From: Cycas panzhihuaensis
Taxonomy: Eukaryota > Cycadophyta
Length of the DNA: 64,000 nucleotides
Direction: 5' to 3'
Assembly (NCBI GenBank): GCA_023213395.1
Contig: CM041465.1
Location: forward strand, 152,341,741-152,405,740
A program made the position numbers and the translations under genes. Below, piece by piece: positions 44,026 through 57,626 of this stretch (position 1 is the stretch's first letter; every line of letters starts with the position of its first letter). The notes beneath the pieces are model-generated. The model had not been told where the DNA came from, did not search any database, and saw only the letters and a program-made list of their open reading frames with translations.

Positions 44026-44685
44026 GAGTTCAATGGATTTTAAAAAGCAAGGAGAATACTATGGAGGTTAGTTTTAAGCCATCATTGTGAAAAAATTAGG
44101 GTTTCAAAACCCTCACAATCTCTTAATCTCTATCTTCTTACAGGAATGATATAAATTTCTTGAATAGAAGACTATTCTTGGGTTTAATTTGGAACTAGTT
44201 GATCATGAACGAAGGCTATTTACAATAGAGATTAGGTCAAAGACCTTCAAAAAGATCAGAAAGATAGTTTACTTGAACATTTCTTTTTGCGCAACCCTAA
44301 TATTCAACAAGAAGTGGAAGAAGAAGAACAAGAGGCCTAATGTAGTGGAGCCAACTATCCTGAGGGGAATGCAGGAGAATATGTTGAGAGAAGCATTAGA
44401 AGAGGCATATGAGGATGAATCTCTTCATAAATCGCAAATCCTTATAGTAGAGGATGCCTCAGCTCTACATCGTTCCAAGTCTCTAGCCCATCTTAATGCA
44501 CAGAGAGACTTCTTAAAGGCCACTACATAGGGTGCAATATAATCTTCAATGAGGAGGATGCCATTCTAAAGTTGGAAGAGGCCTATGCTAGATTTAAATA
44601 CATGTATCCCAAGTTTGAGAGCATAAAGAGCATAAACAAGCAGAATGAATCCATGGTAGTTGTAAAATATTTGATGGAGAAATGA
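44026..44685 (+). pseudogene. Captured host-gene fragment: Agenet-like then MoCo-sulfurase-like, copy 1
   Basis: Two plant-like parts in one direction. Part one (about 44026-44225) reads through stops as an Agenet/Tudor-like pattern: EYYGG then F, IIVKKL, YKFLE, KTIL and [10 protein letters not shown] 3' splice-like CTTCTTACAG at about 44132-44141 suggests a retained intron. Part two (about 44250-44685) resembles the N-terminal region of plant molybdenum-cofactor-sulfurase-like (PLP-dependent transferase family) proteins: [20 protein letters not shown], then [19 protein letters not shown], and after a frameshift near 44525, YARFKYMYPKFES before the stop at 44683-44685. An open frame of 113 codons (44189-44530) spans the join. 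There is no catalytic PLP domain. The family assignment rests on remembered motif patterns and is not certain. Confidence 0.6.
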
Positions 44686-45070
44686 GTAATGGCAACCCTA
44701 AATCATATTATTATTAACTTTGGTAGACGTAAATTTTTACAAAATGGGCTTAATATTTTTTTTTTTGTTGAAAAAATAAAATTTAATCAAATTTAATACT
44801 ATTTTAGGCTAGCCCAACCTACTTGGTCATCTACATAAATATTTCTTCCTTATGTAGATTCCAATTACTATATAATTATCTCCTTTATATATTAATGGAC
44901 ATATTATAACAGGAATTATTGACAGTAATTAAGAGGGTCATTTCTTGCTATATGGAGGCTAGAAGTGACTTCACATTAAAAAAGGATTTGTAGATTTACA
45001 AGTAAATAATAAAGGTTAAAATATATATCTTCTCAACTATGTAACCTCTTTGTGTTATTATTATATTTAA

Positions 45071-45867
<797 letters not shown>

Positions 45868-46019
45868 GGCCTTCAATATTTGACTGATATTTTTATGTGA
45901 AAAAGAAAAGGGGAGTAGGTCACCTATCAATCATGGGTTAAATATGTCTTCCATCTACCTTGTTGAGGAATGCATCACTGCTACTAATTCATCCTGGCCT
46001 TTATCCCATAAGAGTTCGA

Positions 46020-46698
46020 TGGATTTTAAAAATGGAACAATGCTAGAAATACTGAATGAGCAAGGAGAATACTACGAAGGTTAGTTCCAAGCCACCATTG
46101 TAAAAAAATTAGAATTTGAAAACCCTCATAATCTCTTAATCTCTATATTCTTACTGGCACGACATAAATTTCTTGAATAGAAGACTATTCTTGGGTTTAA
46201 TTTGGGACTAGTTGATCACGAACGAAGGCTATTTATAATGGAGATTAGGTTAAAGACCTTCAAAAAGATCAGAAAGATAGTTTACTTGAACATTTCTTTT
46301 TGCACAACCCTAATATTCAACAAGAAGTTGAAGAAGAATAATAAGAGGCCTAATGTAGTGGAGCCAACAATCCTAAGGAGAATGCAAGAGAATATATTGA
46401 GAGAAACATTAGAAGAGGCATCTAAAGACAAATCTCTTCATAAATCGTAGATCCTTATAGTATAGGATGCCTCAGCTCTGCATCGTTCCAAGTCTCTAAC
46501 CCATCTTAATGCATAAAGAGACTTCTTAAAGGCCACCACATAGGGTGTAGTATAATCTTCAATGAGGAGGATGACATTCTAAAGTTGGAAGAGGCCTATG
46601 CTAGATTTAAATCAATGTATCCCAAGTTTGAGAGCATAAACAGCATAGACGAGCAGAATGAATCTATTGTAGTTGTAAAATATTTGATAGAGAAATGA
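46020..46698 (+). pseudogene. Captured host-gene fragment, copy 2
   Basis: The second copy of the 44026-44685 cargo, more decayed. It keeps the upstream segment FKNGTMLEILNEQGEYYEG near 46020-46080, which copy 1 has partly lost and which strengthens the Agenet-like reading. The sulfurase-like part is open at 46202-46450 (82 codons, including MQENILRETLEEAS), then has stops at 46448-46450 and shortly after. It continues with RSKSLTHLNA and ends at 46696-46698. Copy 2 has at least three stops that copy 1 lacks in the LHKS-to-RDFLK stretch. No function is expected. Confidence 0.6.
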
Positions 46699-47379
46699 AT
46701 AATAACAACCCTAAATCATAATAGTGAAACTTAAAAAATTAAGATTATTTTTTTGGGCACATATTATTATTAACTTTGGTGGACGTAAATTTTTACAAAA
46801 TGGGCTTAATATTTTTTTTTTTGTTGAAAAAATAAAATTTAATCAAATTTAATACTATTTTAGGCTAGCCCAACCTACTTGGTCATCAACTCCTAGTCGC
46901 ATGGAGTATTTATGTGACCTCAACTAGTAGTGAAAGGGGCTAAGCCCTTATTTTTTAGCCCTTGTGTAGTCTTTATCATATTTTTTGCTATAACTTGAGT
47001 TAAGTAGCTTCATTTTTGGTCTTGTCAGTTGCATTGGATTTGTAATAGAGAGATCTTTTATTTGGCATATTACTTGATATTGTTTGGAGTTATTTTGATG
47101 TATAAATTTTATCTTAAATTTAAAAGTTTCTTTCAAGCTTTTATTTTTCTTCATTTTTTTTAGCTTCTTTAGGCACATACACATATTTTTAAAGGCTTCA
47201 TGATATTTTTTGATATGATATACCCTAAATGGTGGTACTAACATGTACTAAGGTCTTATTTTTTTGCTATAGAGAACCCATTTTACATTGAGCTTCATTA
47301 TATGAGAGAGAGTCATTCATGTTATACTTGAGTTACATTTATCTTTCAAGTCATTTATTAACATTATTACTAGTTTTTT

Positions 47380-47470
47380 AGCCCATAAAGGCATGATGTA
47401 AGCCTATGGTGGCATGATATAAGCCCAAAGAGGTATGTTTTTATCCCATGAAGCAATTTGAGGCCATAGA
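47380..47470. repeat. Short degenerate repeats around GCCCATAAAGGCATGATGTAA
   Basis: Four or five imperfect units of roughly 20-25 bp that vary AGCC(C/T)A...GGCATGAT. They lie directly upstream of the 237 bp tandem repeat in the 3' part of the gene-carrying element. Confidence 0.6.
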
Positions 47471-47474
47471 GCCA

Positions 47475-47945
47475 TTTGAAGACTACTCGCATTTCCCATA
47501 TAAGCAAGAGGTGGGACCCATTTACAACTACTTTTACTGGCATTGATAAAACTATGTACACAAAGGAACATCCTATTCAACTGGCAGTTGCAGTGACTAG
47601 TGACCCATGTATTCTAGTGGATGTTATTCTATTAATATGGACATCAATAGCTGATTATATTATTATAGAAGATTATGATTCAACTTATTTGAAGACTTGG
47701 CACTTTCCATTTGAAGATTGCTTGCATTTCTTATATAAGCAAGAGGTGGGACACCTTTACAGCTACTCTTTCTAGCGCTGATTGAACCATATACGTAAAT
47801 GAAGTTTCTACTCAACTGGCAGTTATAGTGGCTAGTTACCCATGCATTCTAGTAGATGGACTTCACTTCATATGAACATTGGTAGTTGATTATATTATTG
47901 TAGTAGCATATAATCTAGCATTCATTTGAAGACTTGACATTTATC
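47475..47945 (+). repeat. 237 bp tandem repeat, about two copies
   Basis: Unit 1 begins TTTGAAGACTACTCGCATTTC near 47475, unit 2 begins TTTGAAGATTGCTTGCATTTC near 47711, and a third unit starts with CATTTGAAGACTTGACATTT near 47925 but is cut short. Landmarks such as ATATAAGCAAGAGGTGGGAC and CAACTGGCAGTT recur at the same spacing. An open frame of 99 codons (47476-47775) in unit 1 is not preserved in unit 2, and I see no known motif. Confidence 0.85.
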
Positions 47946-47992
47946 ATTTGATGTAATATTTCATTATGTAATTGACTATAGTAGGGGGGAAA

Positions 47993-48300
47993 TGTTATGT
48001 GTAATACCTAATTACATAATTACCCTCATGTACACTCTCTCTAAATTATGTGTATTTTATATTTGAGGTTGTGAGCCACATAGAGATGTGTGCTACCTTT
48101 AAATTGACCAATGATGTTCTATCATTAAAGGCGAGCTTGTACTATAAGTATGCATATTATCATTCATTCTAATTCGAGTTTTGGTAATTTCTCCATATCT
48201 TATATTTATTTGTACATACTTCATTGTGTTTGAGCTTCATTGTTTTATCTTTAACCTACTATCGCATCATTTGTATGTATTGTATATTCAAATTTTAATA
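47993..48300 (+). repeat. 3' LTR of the gene-carrying element
   Basis: 308 bp, from TGTTATGTG to TTTTAATA, preceded by GTAGGGGGGAAA and followed by the target duplication GACTA (48301-48305). Confidence 0.95.
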
Positions 48301-48305
48301 GACTA

Positions 48306-49017
48306 AGATTATATTTGTATGTCTATGTGGCTATGAATAACTAGCTTGTTAAGCTTATAATTTTTCTACATATAAGAACTCTATAATGGATAAAGTAGAG
48401 GGATTTTATTTACAATGTTGCCATAGTATTTTTTTACGTTATAATTATATGAGTTGGACATAGTAAGATACATAAGGAATTCAATATAGTATCTTGTAAA
48501 CATAATAAGATTTAATGCATAATGTATTTTCCTTGGTTAGATTCTAATACATTACCATAGTAGGATTCCATGAGTTTTTTTTAGTATATACAGATGAGTA
48601 AATATGGTTTTGTAGTGATGATGGCTAAATCATAAGGCCATCGAGTTTAAGAGTCATTCATATAATGCTTGAAAAGTTATTTACTTGTATATTGATAACC
48701 TCGTGGTGAGAGTCTAAAGCCTAATAATTAGTACTCCTACATTCATATAACATGCCTCAACACATAGACAAATTCTCGAGGAAGTCTATAATTGACTAGG
48801 TGCAAATCCCTTCTTAATAGTATAATTTTTCTTATGCAAGATAAGATCTTCTATTTTAATTCTATATTAATTTTTATATAACACTATGAAGTAATTATTT
48901 ATCGCATGCATTGATGATGATGCTATATTAGATATCTGTGATTGTATTGTAAAAGGTTATCATTTATATACTAACTACATATAAAATGCATACATATTTG
49001 TATTTCTTCTATTATTA
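48306..49017. other. Non-coding DNA between the gene-carrying element and copy B
   Basis: AT-rich sequence continuing the host DNA interrupted at 42930. No gene or element end was recognised. It stops at the GTAGTCCACTT minisatellite that opens copy B of the duplication. Confidence 0.55.
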
Positions 49018-49085
49018 GCACTTGTAGTCCACTTGGTTACACTTGTAGCCCACTTGGTTGGTTGCACTTGTAGCCCACTCGGTTA

Positions 49086-50534
49086 CACCTTCTTTATATT
49101 TTTTAAGCATCTCAATGGTAATTTTCTACTAAATGAAGGTTACAAACATGAAAAATAAATATAATAAGGCATTTTAAAGAGTATTATGAAATTAAAGTCT
49201 AAAAACAGATCATCTCTCTCTAAAATTTTGTCTCGATCTGTCACTCTAGTGAGAAGATCTAATATGATCTATATTCTCCTCTTCATGTTTTATTTTTCCA
49301 GATCAAGGAGAAACTCTTTCTTTTAAACCATTGTAGCTCTGCTTAACTATTAAGATTAATGCTTATAACTACTTGTTATGTTTGTCTCTAAGTCATCTTG
49401 CCAGCAAAGAAGATAAATCTTAATTTTATCCATCTGTTTGTGAGATATCTTTGTCGGATCATGAGGTGCTTCACCCGTTTATGTAAAAAACCTACATACA
49501 ATTAAATTTTAATTTATTTTATTTTCTTCTAAAGTTTAAGTTTAATTTAATTTAAGTTTATAATTTTTTAGTTCCAAGCATATTAGCCTCCCTCCATCCT
49601 TATCCCCCAATCTTATTTGCTCCATACAACCTTTCATTCTTGATTTCAAATAACATTAATCTATATTTTATAATTTTTATTATTCAAAACTATATTTTAT
49701 ATTCTATATAGTTTGGATTCCACTAGCCCCTTAAGCCTCTATTAATCACCATATTAAGCCCCCAAGTGACCTGGGCTTATTAATCAAAGGGGTTTAATGC
49801 CCTTCCTTCTTTAGTTTTGTGTTATAAAGAGGACCTTGGACATTTTCTTTAATAACTTGAGTTCTACAGCTCCATTTTTGGAACCATAAAAATCGTTGGA
49901 AAGATTTTTTAGTGCTCTACATATTAGAGTATTTTCATCTCATTTTGATGCTATTTTGTAGGTCTTGAAGCTATTAAATTTGAGCCTTTTCTTTAGTCCT
50001 AATTAGACGTATTATTTAATATTTTGAGCCAAATTTCTCATTCTAACTGAATATATTTGATTGTTATCTCGCATACTAATTAATTATTGATAATATTTGT
50101 TTGGTTTTATAAGCTTACAAGTTGTTTTCTAGATCTTTAGTATCAATTTTGGCTTCTTGAATATTATAAGCCCTATTTAGATCAAAATGAAAATTGGTGC
50201 TCCTTACCATTATTATTCTCTTTCTTTAACATTTATATTTGAATTTAAAAGGATTTATTTAAGTATTTTTGACTATTTAAGGCCTTTCATTACCTTTAAA
50301 ACTTCAAGATTACACCTAGTTTGCATGTAAATTTATAAAAGATTAACTCTTCATTTCATCTACATTATTTTAAGAAAAAATGCTAGAAATTCCATATATC
50401 TTAAGGTTGTTGGTTCACTAATTAAAGAAACATTCTTATTTGCCTTAAAGCCACTACATCTTTTAAGATTTATAAGTGTATTTTAGTGTAGTCATAAACC
50501 ATTTGTGGATCCTTTATGCTTTTGAGTTTCATTT
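49086..50534. other. Non-coding duplicated DNA upstream of Copia-1B
   Basis: Counterpart of 863-2311; no coding region was recognised. It ends in CATTT (50530-50534), the decayed left target duplication of Copia-1B (TATCT at 58605-58609 on the right). Confidence 0.6.
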
Positions 50535-50836
50535 TAGTGTTCGTGACAGAGCATAGCAGTCGATTCCATTCTGATTAACAAATTTCCATATAATAGAAGG
50601 CAGTGTTGAAAAAACCTAGGTTGTAATACAACCCTTTAAATAGAAATTTAGGGAGCTCTAAGCACCTCATTTCGACCGCATGTTAGCCATCAAAATAAAT
50701 TAAAATAATAAAGCATACCGAATATATCGATTAATGATGGCTTACTTGAGGCTCTAGGTGCCTTAGGGAGCCCTAAAGGTGGCTTTGAGGGCCCCTAGGT
50801 GCACATATCCTTAGGACATTGGGGGTTATCCCAACA
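50535..50836 (-). repeat. 3' LTR of Copia-1B
   Basis: 302 bp. On the minus strand it begins TGTTGGGATAACCCCCAA. It retains both arms of the GGGCCC inverted repeat (about 50758-50798). Its far end (50535-50565) is more diverged than the other three LTRs of the pair. Confidence 0.88.
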
Positions 50837-50844
50837 TTCTCATC

Positions 50845-53800
50845 CATAATCCCCAATGTGAGGAATTCCCAAATTTTTCCTAAATTTCTAGAACTTGATC
50901 TTACCCAATGCTTTTGTGAAGATATCAACTGCTAGTCCTCCGTAGTATAATATTTTATCTCAATTTATCCTTCATGTACTAATTCTCGAATGAAATGATG
51001 TTGTGTCTCAATATGCTTGGTTCTACCATGAAAAATTGGATTCTTTATCATTTGTATGGTGCTTTAATTATCGCACCAGATTCTGGTTGGCCTTTACTAT
51101 TCTATATTAAGATCTTGTAGAAGACAATGCAACCAAACTGTTTCACATGCCCCTAAAACTACTGTTTTATATTCTGCCTCTTCTGTTGATAAAAAAACTA
51201 TATTTTGTTTCTTTGAGCTCCATGCTATAGCTACTGAACCCATATTAAAGGTGTAACTTGATGTAGATTTCCTATCATCTATATCACTAGCCCAATCTGA
51301 ATCTGTATGCCCTATTAATCTGAAATTTGATGTAGACCTGTAATATAGCCCAAAATCTATCATGCCTTTAAGATATCATAGGATTATTTTTGTTGCTTGC
51401 CAATGAGAAGTCTTTGGTTCATGCATAAATCAAGATACCACAGTAACTACATGCATGATATTAGGTCGTGTAGAAGTTAAGTAAATTAAGCTGCTAATTA
51501 GTTGCTTGTATAGTATCAAATCCACATAAGCAGGAATATTTTCTTTAGGAGATAAGAATGCTGCCATCATCTTGCCATACTTCTATTCCAAGGAAGTAAT
51601 ACATTAGACCCAAGTCAGTCATTTTAAATTCTCTATATATATCTCCCTTGAATTGATGTGAGAGTTGTGGATCATTTCCTATATCAACAAGATCATCAAC
51701 GTATAATCCCACAATTAGGATCGATTTACCTTCGATCTTAGTATATAGATTTGGGTCTGATTTAGATCTTTTGAAACCTTGATCTTTGTAATATTTATTA
51801 ATATGGAAATACCATGCCTTAGGTGCTTATTTAAGTCTATAAAGTGCTTTCTTGAGTTCGTACACTTTGTTTTCTTCCTTCCTGACTTCAAAATTGAGGG
51901 GTTGAGAGACATAGATGTTTTCTTCAATATAGCCATTAAGAAAAGCACTTTTAACGTCCATTTGGCAAATGTCCCATTTCATTTGAGCATCTAAATTAAT
52001 AATCATCTGAATTGTTTACATTTTGACAACTACAACAAAGGTCTCATTATAATCAATGTCTTCCTTTTGAGAGTATTCTTTTATAAAAAGGTGGGCTTTG
52101 TGCTTATCAATAGATCCATTAGATCTGAATTTTATTTTGTATATCCACTTAGTCCCAATAGGCATTTTGTTGGGAGGAAGATCAACCAATTCCCAAGTGT
52201 CATTTTTTAGAATAGAGTTGTATTCTTCCTCCATAGCTTTTCTCCATGTAGCATCTAAATTAGCCTCATTAAAGGTTTGAGGCTCATGTGTTTCCATAAC
52301 ACGAGACATAAGGGCAAAGTTTACCCTATGAGATTTAGTTGATCTTCTATTATAATCATGATCCAACATGTTATCCATGGGATGATATCTGTGAGTCCAT
52401 TTAGGAATTATTCATGGTGGAGGTTGAGAGGTTTCCTCCCTAGGAAAATTTTGTAGTAGAGGTTGAGAAGACATTCCCTCCCCACTTTCAACATCAATGG
52501 TCCTACTTTGGAGCTACCAAGGTGGAACATATGTGGACCTAGGATTAGAATCAAGATTTATTGCCATATTCTTTCCTTTTGCTTGATGATGATCAGCATA
52601 ATAGAAATCAGTTTCTTGAAAGATGACATCTCTTTTTATGATAACCTTTCTTACTTTTGGATCATAAAGTTTATATGATTTTGATATATCACTATAGATG
52701 ATGAAAATTTATTTGGTACCATGATCATCTAGTTTATTCCTTTTCTATTTAGGAATATAAGTATTTGTTATGCAACTAAAAACTCTTAAGTGATGGATAC
52801 TTGGTTTGTATCCTGTCTATGCTTCTTCAAGAGTTTTCCATCGAGTACTTTAGTGGTACTTTTGTTAATAAAATATACTACAGTATATATTGCTTTATCC
52901 CAAAACTAATTTCTTAATCTTTTATCTTTCAGCATACACCTTGCCACTTCAACTATGGTGTAATTATTTCTTTTGGCTATACCATTTTGTTGAGGGGTGT
53001 AGGGATTGGTTAACTGATGCCTGATTCCATGGTGAACACAATAAGCATTAAATTGATTTGAAATGAATTCTCCCCTATTGTCTGATCTTAGGGAGAGTAT
53101 ATTATGTCTACTTTATATCTCCACATAGGTTTTGAAATCAACAAAGTGTTGAAACATGTTAGATTTAAATTTTATGAAGAAAACTCATGTTTTCCTTGTA
53201 TAGTTATCAATGAAAGTAATAAAGTATTTTGCTCCTCCTAGAGATGGAGTTTCCATGGGACCATAAATATCAATATATACTAATTGAAGAGGATCTTATG
53301 CTCTATAGGTAAAATTTAGAAAATTTTTCCTATGTTGTTTTCCAAGTAGGCATCCTATTAGAGTGTGTGATACTAACTATCACAAGGAAGTCCTCTTCCC
53401 AAATCACCCCGGGGCTTTTGGTGTAACGACAACCCATGACAAGTGGTATCGAGAAACTAGGGTTCGAAACTAGTCTTATGTACCATGATAACACACTTGG
53501 AGATACGTGAAGGTGTTAGGGGTGGCATCGAGGAATATCATGGTGGATATGCATGTCGTGTAGGTACAACCGACTCCTTGTGATAGGGGAGTGTTGGAGT
53601 GCGTGATGCTAACTATCCTGAGGAAGTCTTTTTCTGAAATCACCCTGGGGCTTTTGGTGTAATAACAACCTATGACACATCCCTCACAGACATTTTTGTC
53701 CACTTCAATATGGGGCAACCCATCAACCATGCTCATCCTTTTCATAACTGCCAAACTACTATAATTCAAGTGCCTAAATCTTTTATGCCATATGGTACTG

Positions 53801-54268
53801 TCAATCTTAATGGTTGTTTTCAAAGCATAAGAATCAGATTGAAGGATGACAAGTTTGAACATATTATCTTTTATCATTTTTCCTCTGCTAACAATTGTTT
53901 TATTTTGCCTCTTATCTTTGATAATACACTCGCCATTATCAAATATGGCTCTATAATCCTGACCCATTATTTGTCCCATTCATAGTAGATTCTTCCTTAA
54001 GGCTAGAACATAATGTATTTGGTTTCTCTTGAATTGATTTAGAGAGCTACATTTCCTTTGCCAACAACTTCATGGGTTATATTGTCTCCAAATATAATAG
54101 AGCCCATTTTGGCTATATCCATTATTTGAAACCAACCCCTTTTATGAGTCATGTGAGTTGAGCATCCTGAGTTAATATACCAACTACTATCTTCATCTTC
54201 ATTGGCTAGAAAATAAAATATGAATAACCAATTTTCTCTATTTTGCATAGTAGTGTTAGCACTTCCTT
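50845..54268 (-). pseudogene. Copia-1B pol remnant
   Basis: RNase H at 50845-51500, with CETVWLHCLLQDL and SKKQNIVFLSTEEAEYK (a clearer frame than in copy A). Reverse transcriptase is at 51540-52378 with YVDD retained near 51690-51710, and about 40-50 bp is missing near 51530 compared with copy A. Integrase lies at about 52400-53350, the pre-integrase region at 53678-53979, and protease at 54039-54248. Here the protease active site reads WYINSGCSTHM, a loss of the catalytic aspartate, whereas copy A has lost the following glycine instead. Stops and frameshifts are numerous. Confidence 0.9.
53356..53677 (+). mobile_element. TRIM-1, copy B
   Basis: 322 bp, with two 86 bp terminal direct repeats (53356-53441 and 53592-53677) and a perfect target duplication CATCC (53351-53355 and 53678-53682). 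The terminal CATGACA/TATGACA is better preserved than in copy A. The primer site is TGGTATCGAGA (53444 onward, one base lost relative to TGGTATCAGAG). The purine tract GATAGGGGAG precedes the right repeat. It is non-coding. Confidence 0.93.
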
Positions 54269-54284
54269 TGTTAGGTAGTCCATT

Positions 54285-55340
54285 TTTAGCAAAGCACCTA
54301 TCTTCTATATAACCAAGGTAATTACAAAAGGTGCAATATGATGAATCTCTTCTCTCATAACTAGACTTCTACTCCGAGGATAAGATCTATCAATATGAGA
54401 TGGCCTTCATCTTTTTTCATAAGGAGGTGGATAATCCCTTTGCCTATGATTTGGAGGATGAAAATTTTCCCTTTATAATGGTATGTCCCTTTGCAATTAG
54501 GATAACATTGATGTGTCCCTTGTTGTCTTTCTTCACTTGGATATCTAGTTTACCTTGAATCTCTTTGATTAGCTTCTTGTCTTTGGTGAGGAGATTGATA
54601 TCTTGGCTACGTTTGTTAGTGTGGTGTATGTCTAGGATTTCTACTCTTTTCTTTTAGAGACTAATCCCTAGATTTAGAAGTGTTTGCTTGGGCATGTAGG
54701 CCTATCCTTGCCTTAGTGGCAAAAGCATGTTCAAGTGATTCATTAGATGCCTTCTTCTCTTTAACAGCCATTAACATGGCACTCCATTGTTCTATTTTGA
54801 GGGTGGTTAAGTCTTTGGAGACTTTAATACTAGTTGCAACCATTTCAAAACTTGGTATGACACTAACACATCGTAGAATCCTCTCAACAACTCTTTATTT
54901 CATTAAGGTCTCTAAGAGATCTCATATGATTAACTAGGTCTTGTACCTTTATTATAAAGTCGAATTAATTCATTTAAATTCATCCATAGGTTTTCAAATT
55001 TACTCCTAAGGGTTTGAAGCTTTGATGAATCCACTTCTTCATAAATCAGTTGTAAAGTATCTCATACTTGCTTTGATGTAGTTACTTCACTCACTCTTGG
55101 AAAAATTTTATCATTAATAACATAAAACAATAATGTTAGAGCTTTATTGTCTTTCTTGACCATTTCTTTGAATACCCTCTTTTGTTTATTTGTGGTTTGG
55201 TCACCTGGATCTATATAGACTATCTAAATTATGCCCTATAATTCCTTTGACATGAGGATAGATTTTATTTTTTTGCTCCAAATTAGAAAATTTATCCCAT
55301 CAAATACTAGAATAGTCATATTTCTTATACTTGTTGCCAT
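54285..55340 (-). pseudogene. Copia-1B gag remnant
   Basis: A probable ATG is at 55338-55340 on the minus strand. Readable Gag pieces include 54661-54843 (MVATSIKVSKDLTTLKIEQ). The CCHC zinc knuckle region is at about 54290-54340, with the same spacing as in copy A. Two- and one-base deletions near 54908 and 54962 shift the frame. It is continuous across the sites where copy A holds Copia-2 (about 54270-54280) and, just upstream in the leader, the gag-only element (about 55445-55460). Confidence 0.85.
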
Positions 55341-55444
55341 GTTACTTAACTTGGGTTATGATAATAATCCTTTAGTAAATAAAATATGTTTATCCCACCA
55401 AGGTTTTAGTTAAATGAATAAAAAAAAGTTTTTCAAGTGTAACC

Positions 55445-57550
55445 CAAGGTTTTATCTAAAGTTTTTAATAAGTGAACTAGTACCTATTAAGGCTACTAGG
55501 TTCTAAGTTTAAGTTTCTCTTGCGGTAACCTTTTGTTGTTATGCTGTCTAGTGGTGACTGCCCACAGATGGTAAAATAAGGATCTAATATATCGGTATGT
55601 GAGTTCTAGGCTCTATATACCTCAGTACAGAGGCTACTAAGAAGGCTTTTACACCCCCCTAAATTGTTGAATCACCTACATCAGACTTATACCTAGTGAC
55701 AGATCTAGTGGTGAAGGTTCTCAAACCAAGGCACTCACCCTCTCTAAGTCTAGCCTTGGTCTCAAAAAACCATAAATGGAATAGGTTCTACACCTCAACT
55801 TGCCACCGAATATACGTGATAGCCAAAGGCTTTCCTCATCTAATATGAGTAAGCTAAGTGGCATGCACGGGGTGGTAACTTTAGGGGTCCTAACTATTCC
55901 CCTTGCAAGGCTAGAAGAAAAAGGAGGTTCAATTCAGGTAATTATCTGATTTAATATGAGAAAATTTTATTATAGATGGTCTTGCTTACAAATAAGATTC
56001 CTTTTGGAATAAAAAAATTGAAATGAAACTTGAAAATGAAGACTAAAATCAAATTTCTTTCAATACTCAAATATCAATTTGAAAAATAAAGTATGAAATA
56101 TCCTTTTTAATAAAAGAATACTTTTAATTTCAAAACAAAATTCTCCCTTTGAAAGTATAAATGATAATCTCATAATGAGGAAACTATGAGCAAATTTGAA
56201 TCTATATTCACACCTTTAAACAAATTAAATGTCTTTTTCAGAAAGGAATAATTGTTCAATGTTCAAAGAAGTCTATATACACTTTCCTTTCAAAATAAAG
56301 ATGTATATCTATGATTACCCTATTTATGCAATTTGAAAATAAAAAAAATACTCTCCCCTTTTGAATTATTAGATTCCTTTATAAAAAATAAGAACTTTTT
56401 CCTTCAAAAAATATAAAATAAAAATGAAAAAAAAAAAATTATAAATGAAAACCAAGTGAGTTCATTTAATCAAGTTTTATAAGTAGGTTCTGTTGATAAT
56501 GGAGGGGGGTAATTATTATTTAATAATCACAAATAAGTGTAAATAATCTTTGAATCAAGTACAAAAAGAGTTTAAATAACTTTTAGATTTGATAAAAGTA
56601 AAAAATATAACAAGAAATACCTGTTTACAGAGTCAAATGAAAAAGAGAGGCTCCCTTTGATCTAGAGGCCTAAAAGTAGGCTAAATGAGCTACAAAATAG
56701 CTTCAAAACTCAATAAATACTAGTAAATCTTGTTAATTATTAGTATTATATAAATATCAAGTGAAATATATTCAAAATTAGAAAGAAATTTGGCTAAAAA
56801 ATCTTAAAGAAAGTCTAACTAGGACTTAAATAAAACCTCAACTTTAGGAGCTTTGAAAGTATACAAGAAAACTTCAAATATTATAAATAAATATGTCAAT
56901 TTGAAGAGAAATGAGTCAGCTTCCCAACGAAACTAACAGATCTAAAATCTGATATGAATAAGAAAAATTATATCAAAAAAGGTGAAAGGTACTTTTTACG
57001 TTAATAACTTAAAAAACTTTGAAAAAAAAATAATTGACTTTCACTGATTAAAATTAGGTAAAATTGGCTTCAAATGTAGTAAATAGCCTATCAAAATTAT
57101 AGCCCATAAAATTTGGGACTCAACAAAACTAGTTTTATCAGAAACTAAGACCCTGGTGAAAAGATATTATTTAAAAGAGCCAGGTACCCTATGTATTAAA
57201 GAAAAATAAAAAAAATAAAAATAAAAATAAAAAAGAAAAGTTTATTAACCTTAAGATAGCCCTTTTAATAAATGAGCTAGAGGTCACGTGGACTAATGTG
57301 ACTAAGGGAAAATCTCTGAAGGGGACTAAGAGCCTTTTAACATGGAAATAAAAGTTTATAGAAAAGGATTTAATTTTTAATTCTTATAAACTTTATAGCT
57401 ATAATAAAAAGAATATCAATACGTATCATGCCGCAATGGAAAAATAATTGAACAGACATGATTTTTGTGACTACAATGCACTAATAATGATTGAGGGAGT
57501 GTTGAATCGAGGGCATTGAGGATCCTGCTAGAGGATCGAAAGGTAACAAA

Positions 57551-57626
<76 letters not shown>

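Larger units (their letters stand above)
43593..44828 (+). repeat. Internal tandem duplication, unit 1
   Basis: 1236 bp repeated directly in 44829-46884. The unit starts ATCTACATAAATATTTC and ends GCCCAACCTACTTGGTC. The junction between units (44826-44831) shows a short ATC microhomology with both outer ends. This unit retains a microsatellite of only about 40 bp (43841-43881). Confidence 0.93.
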
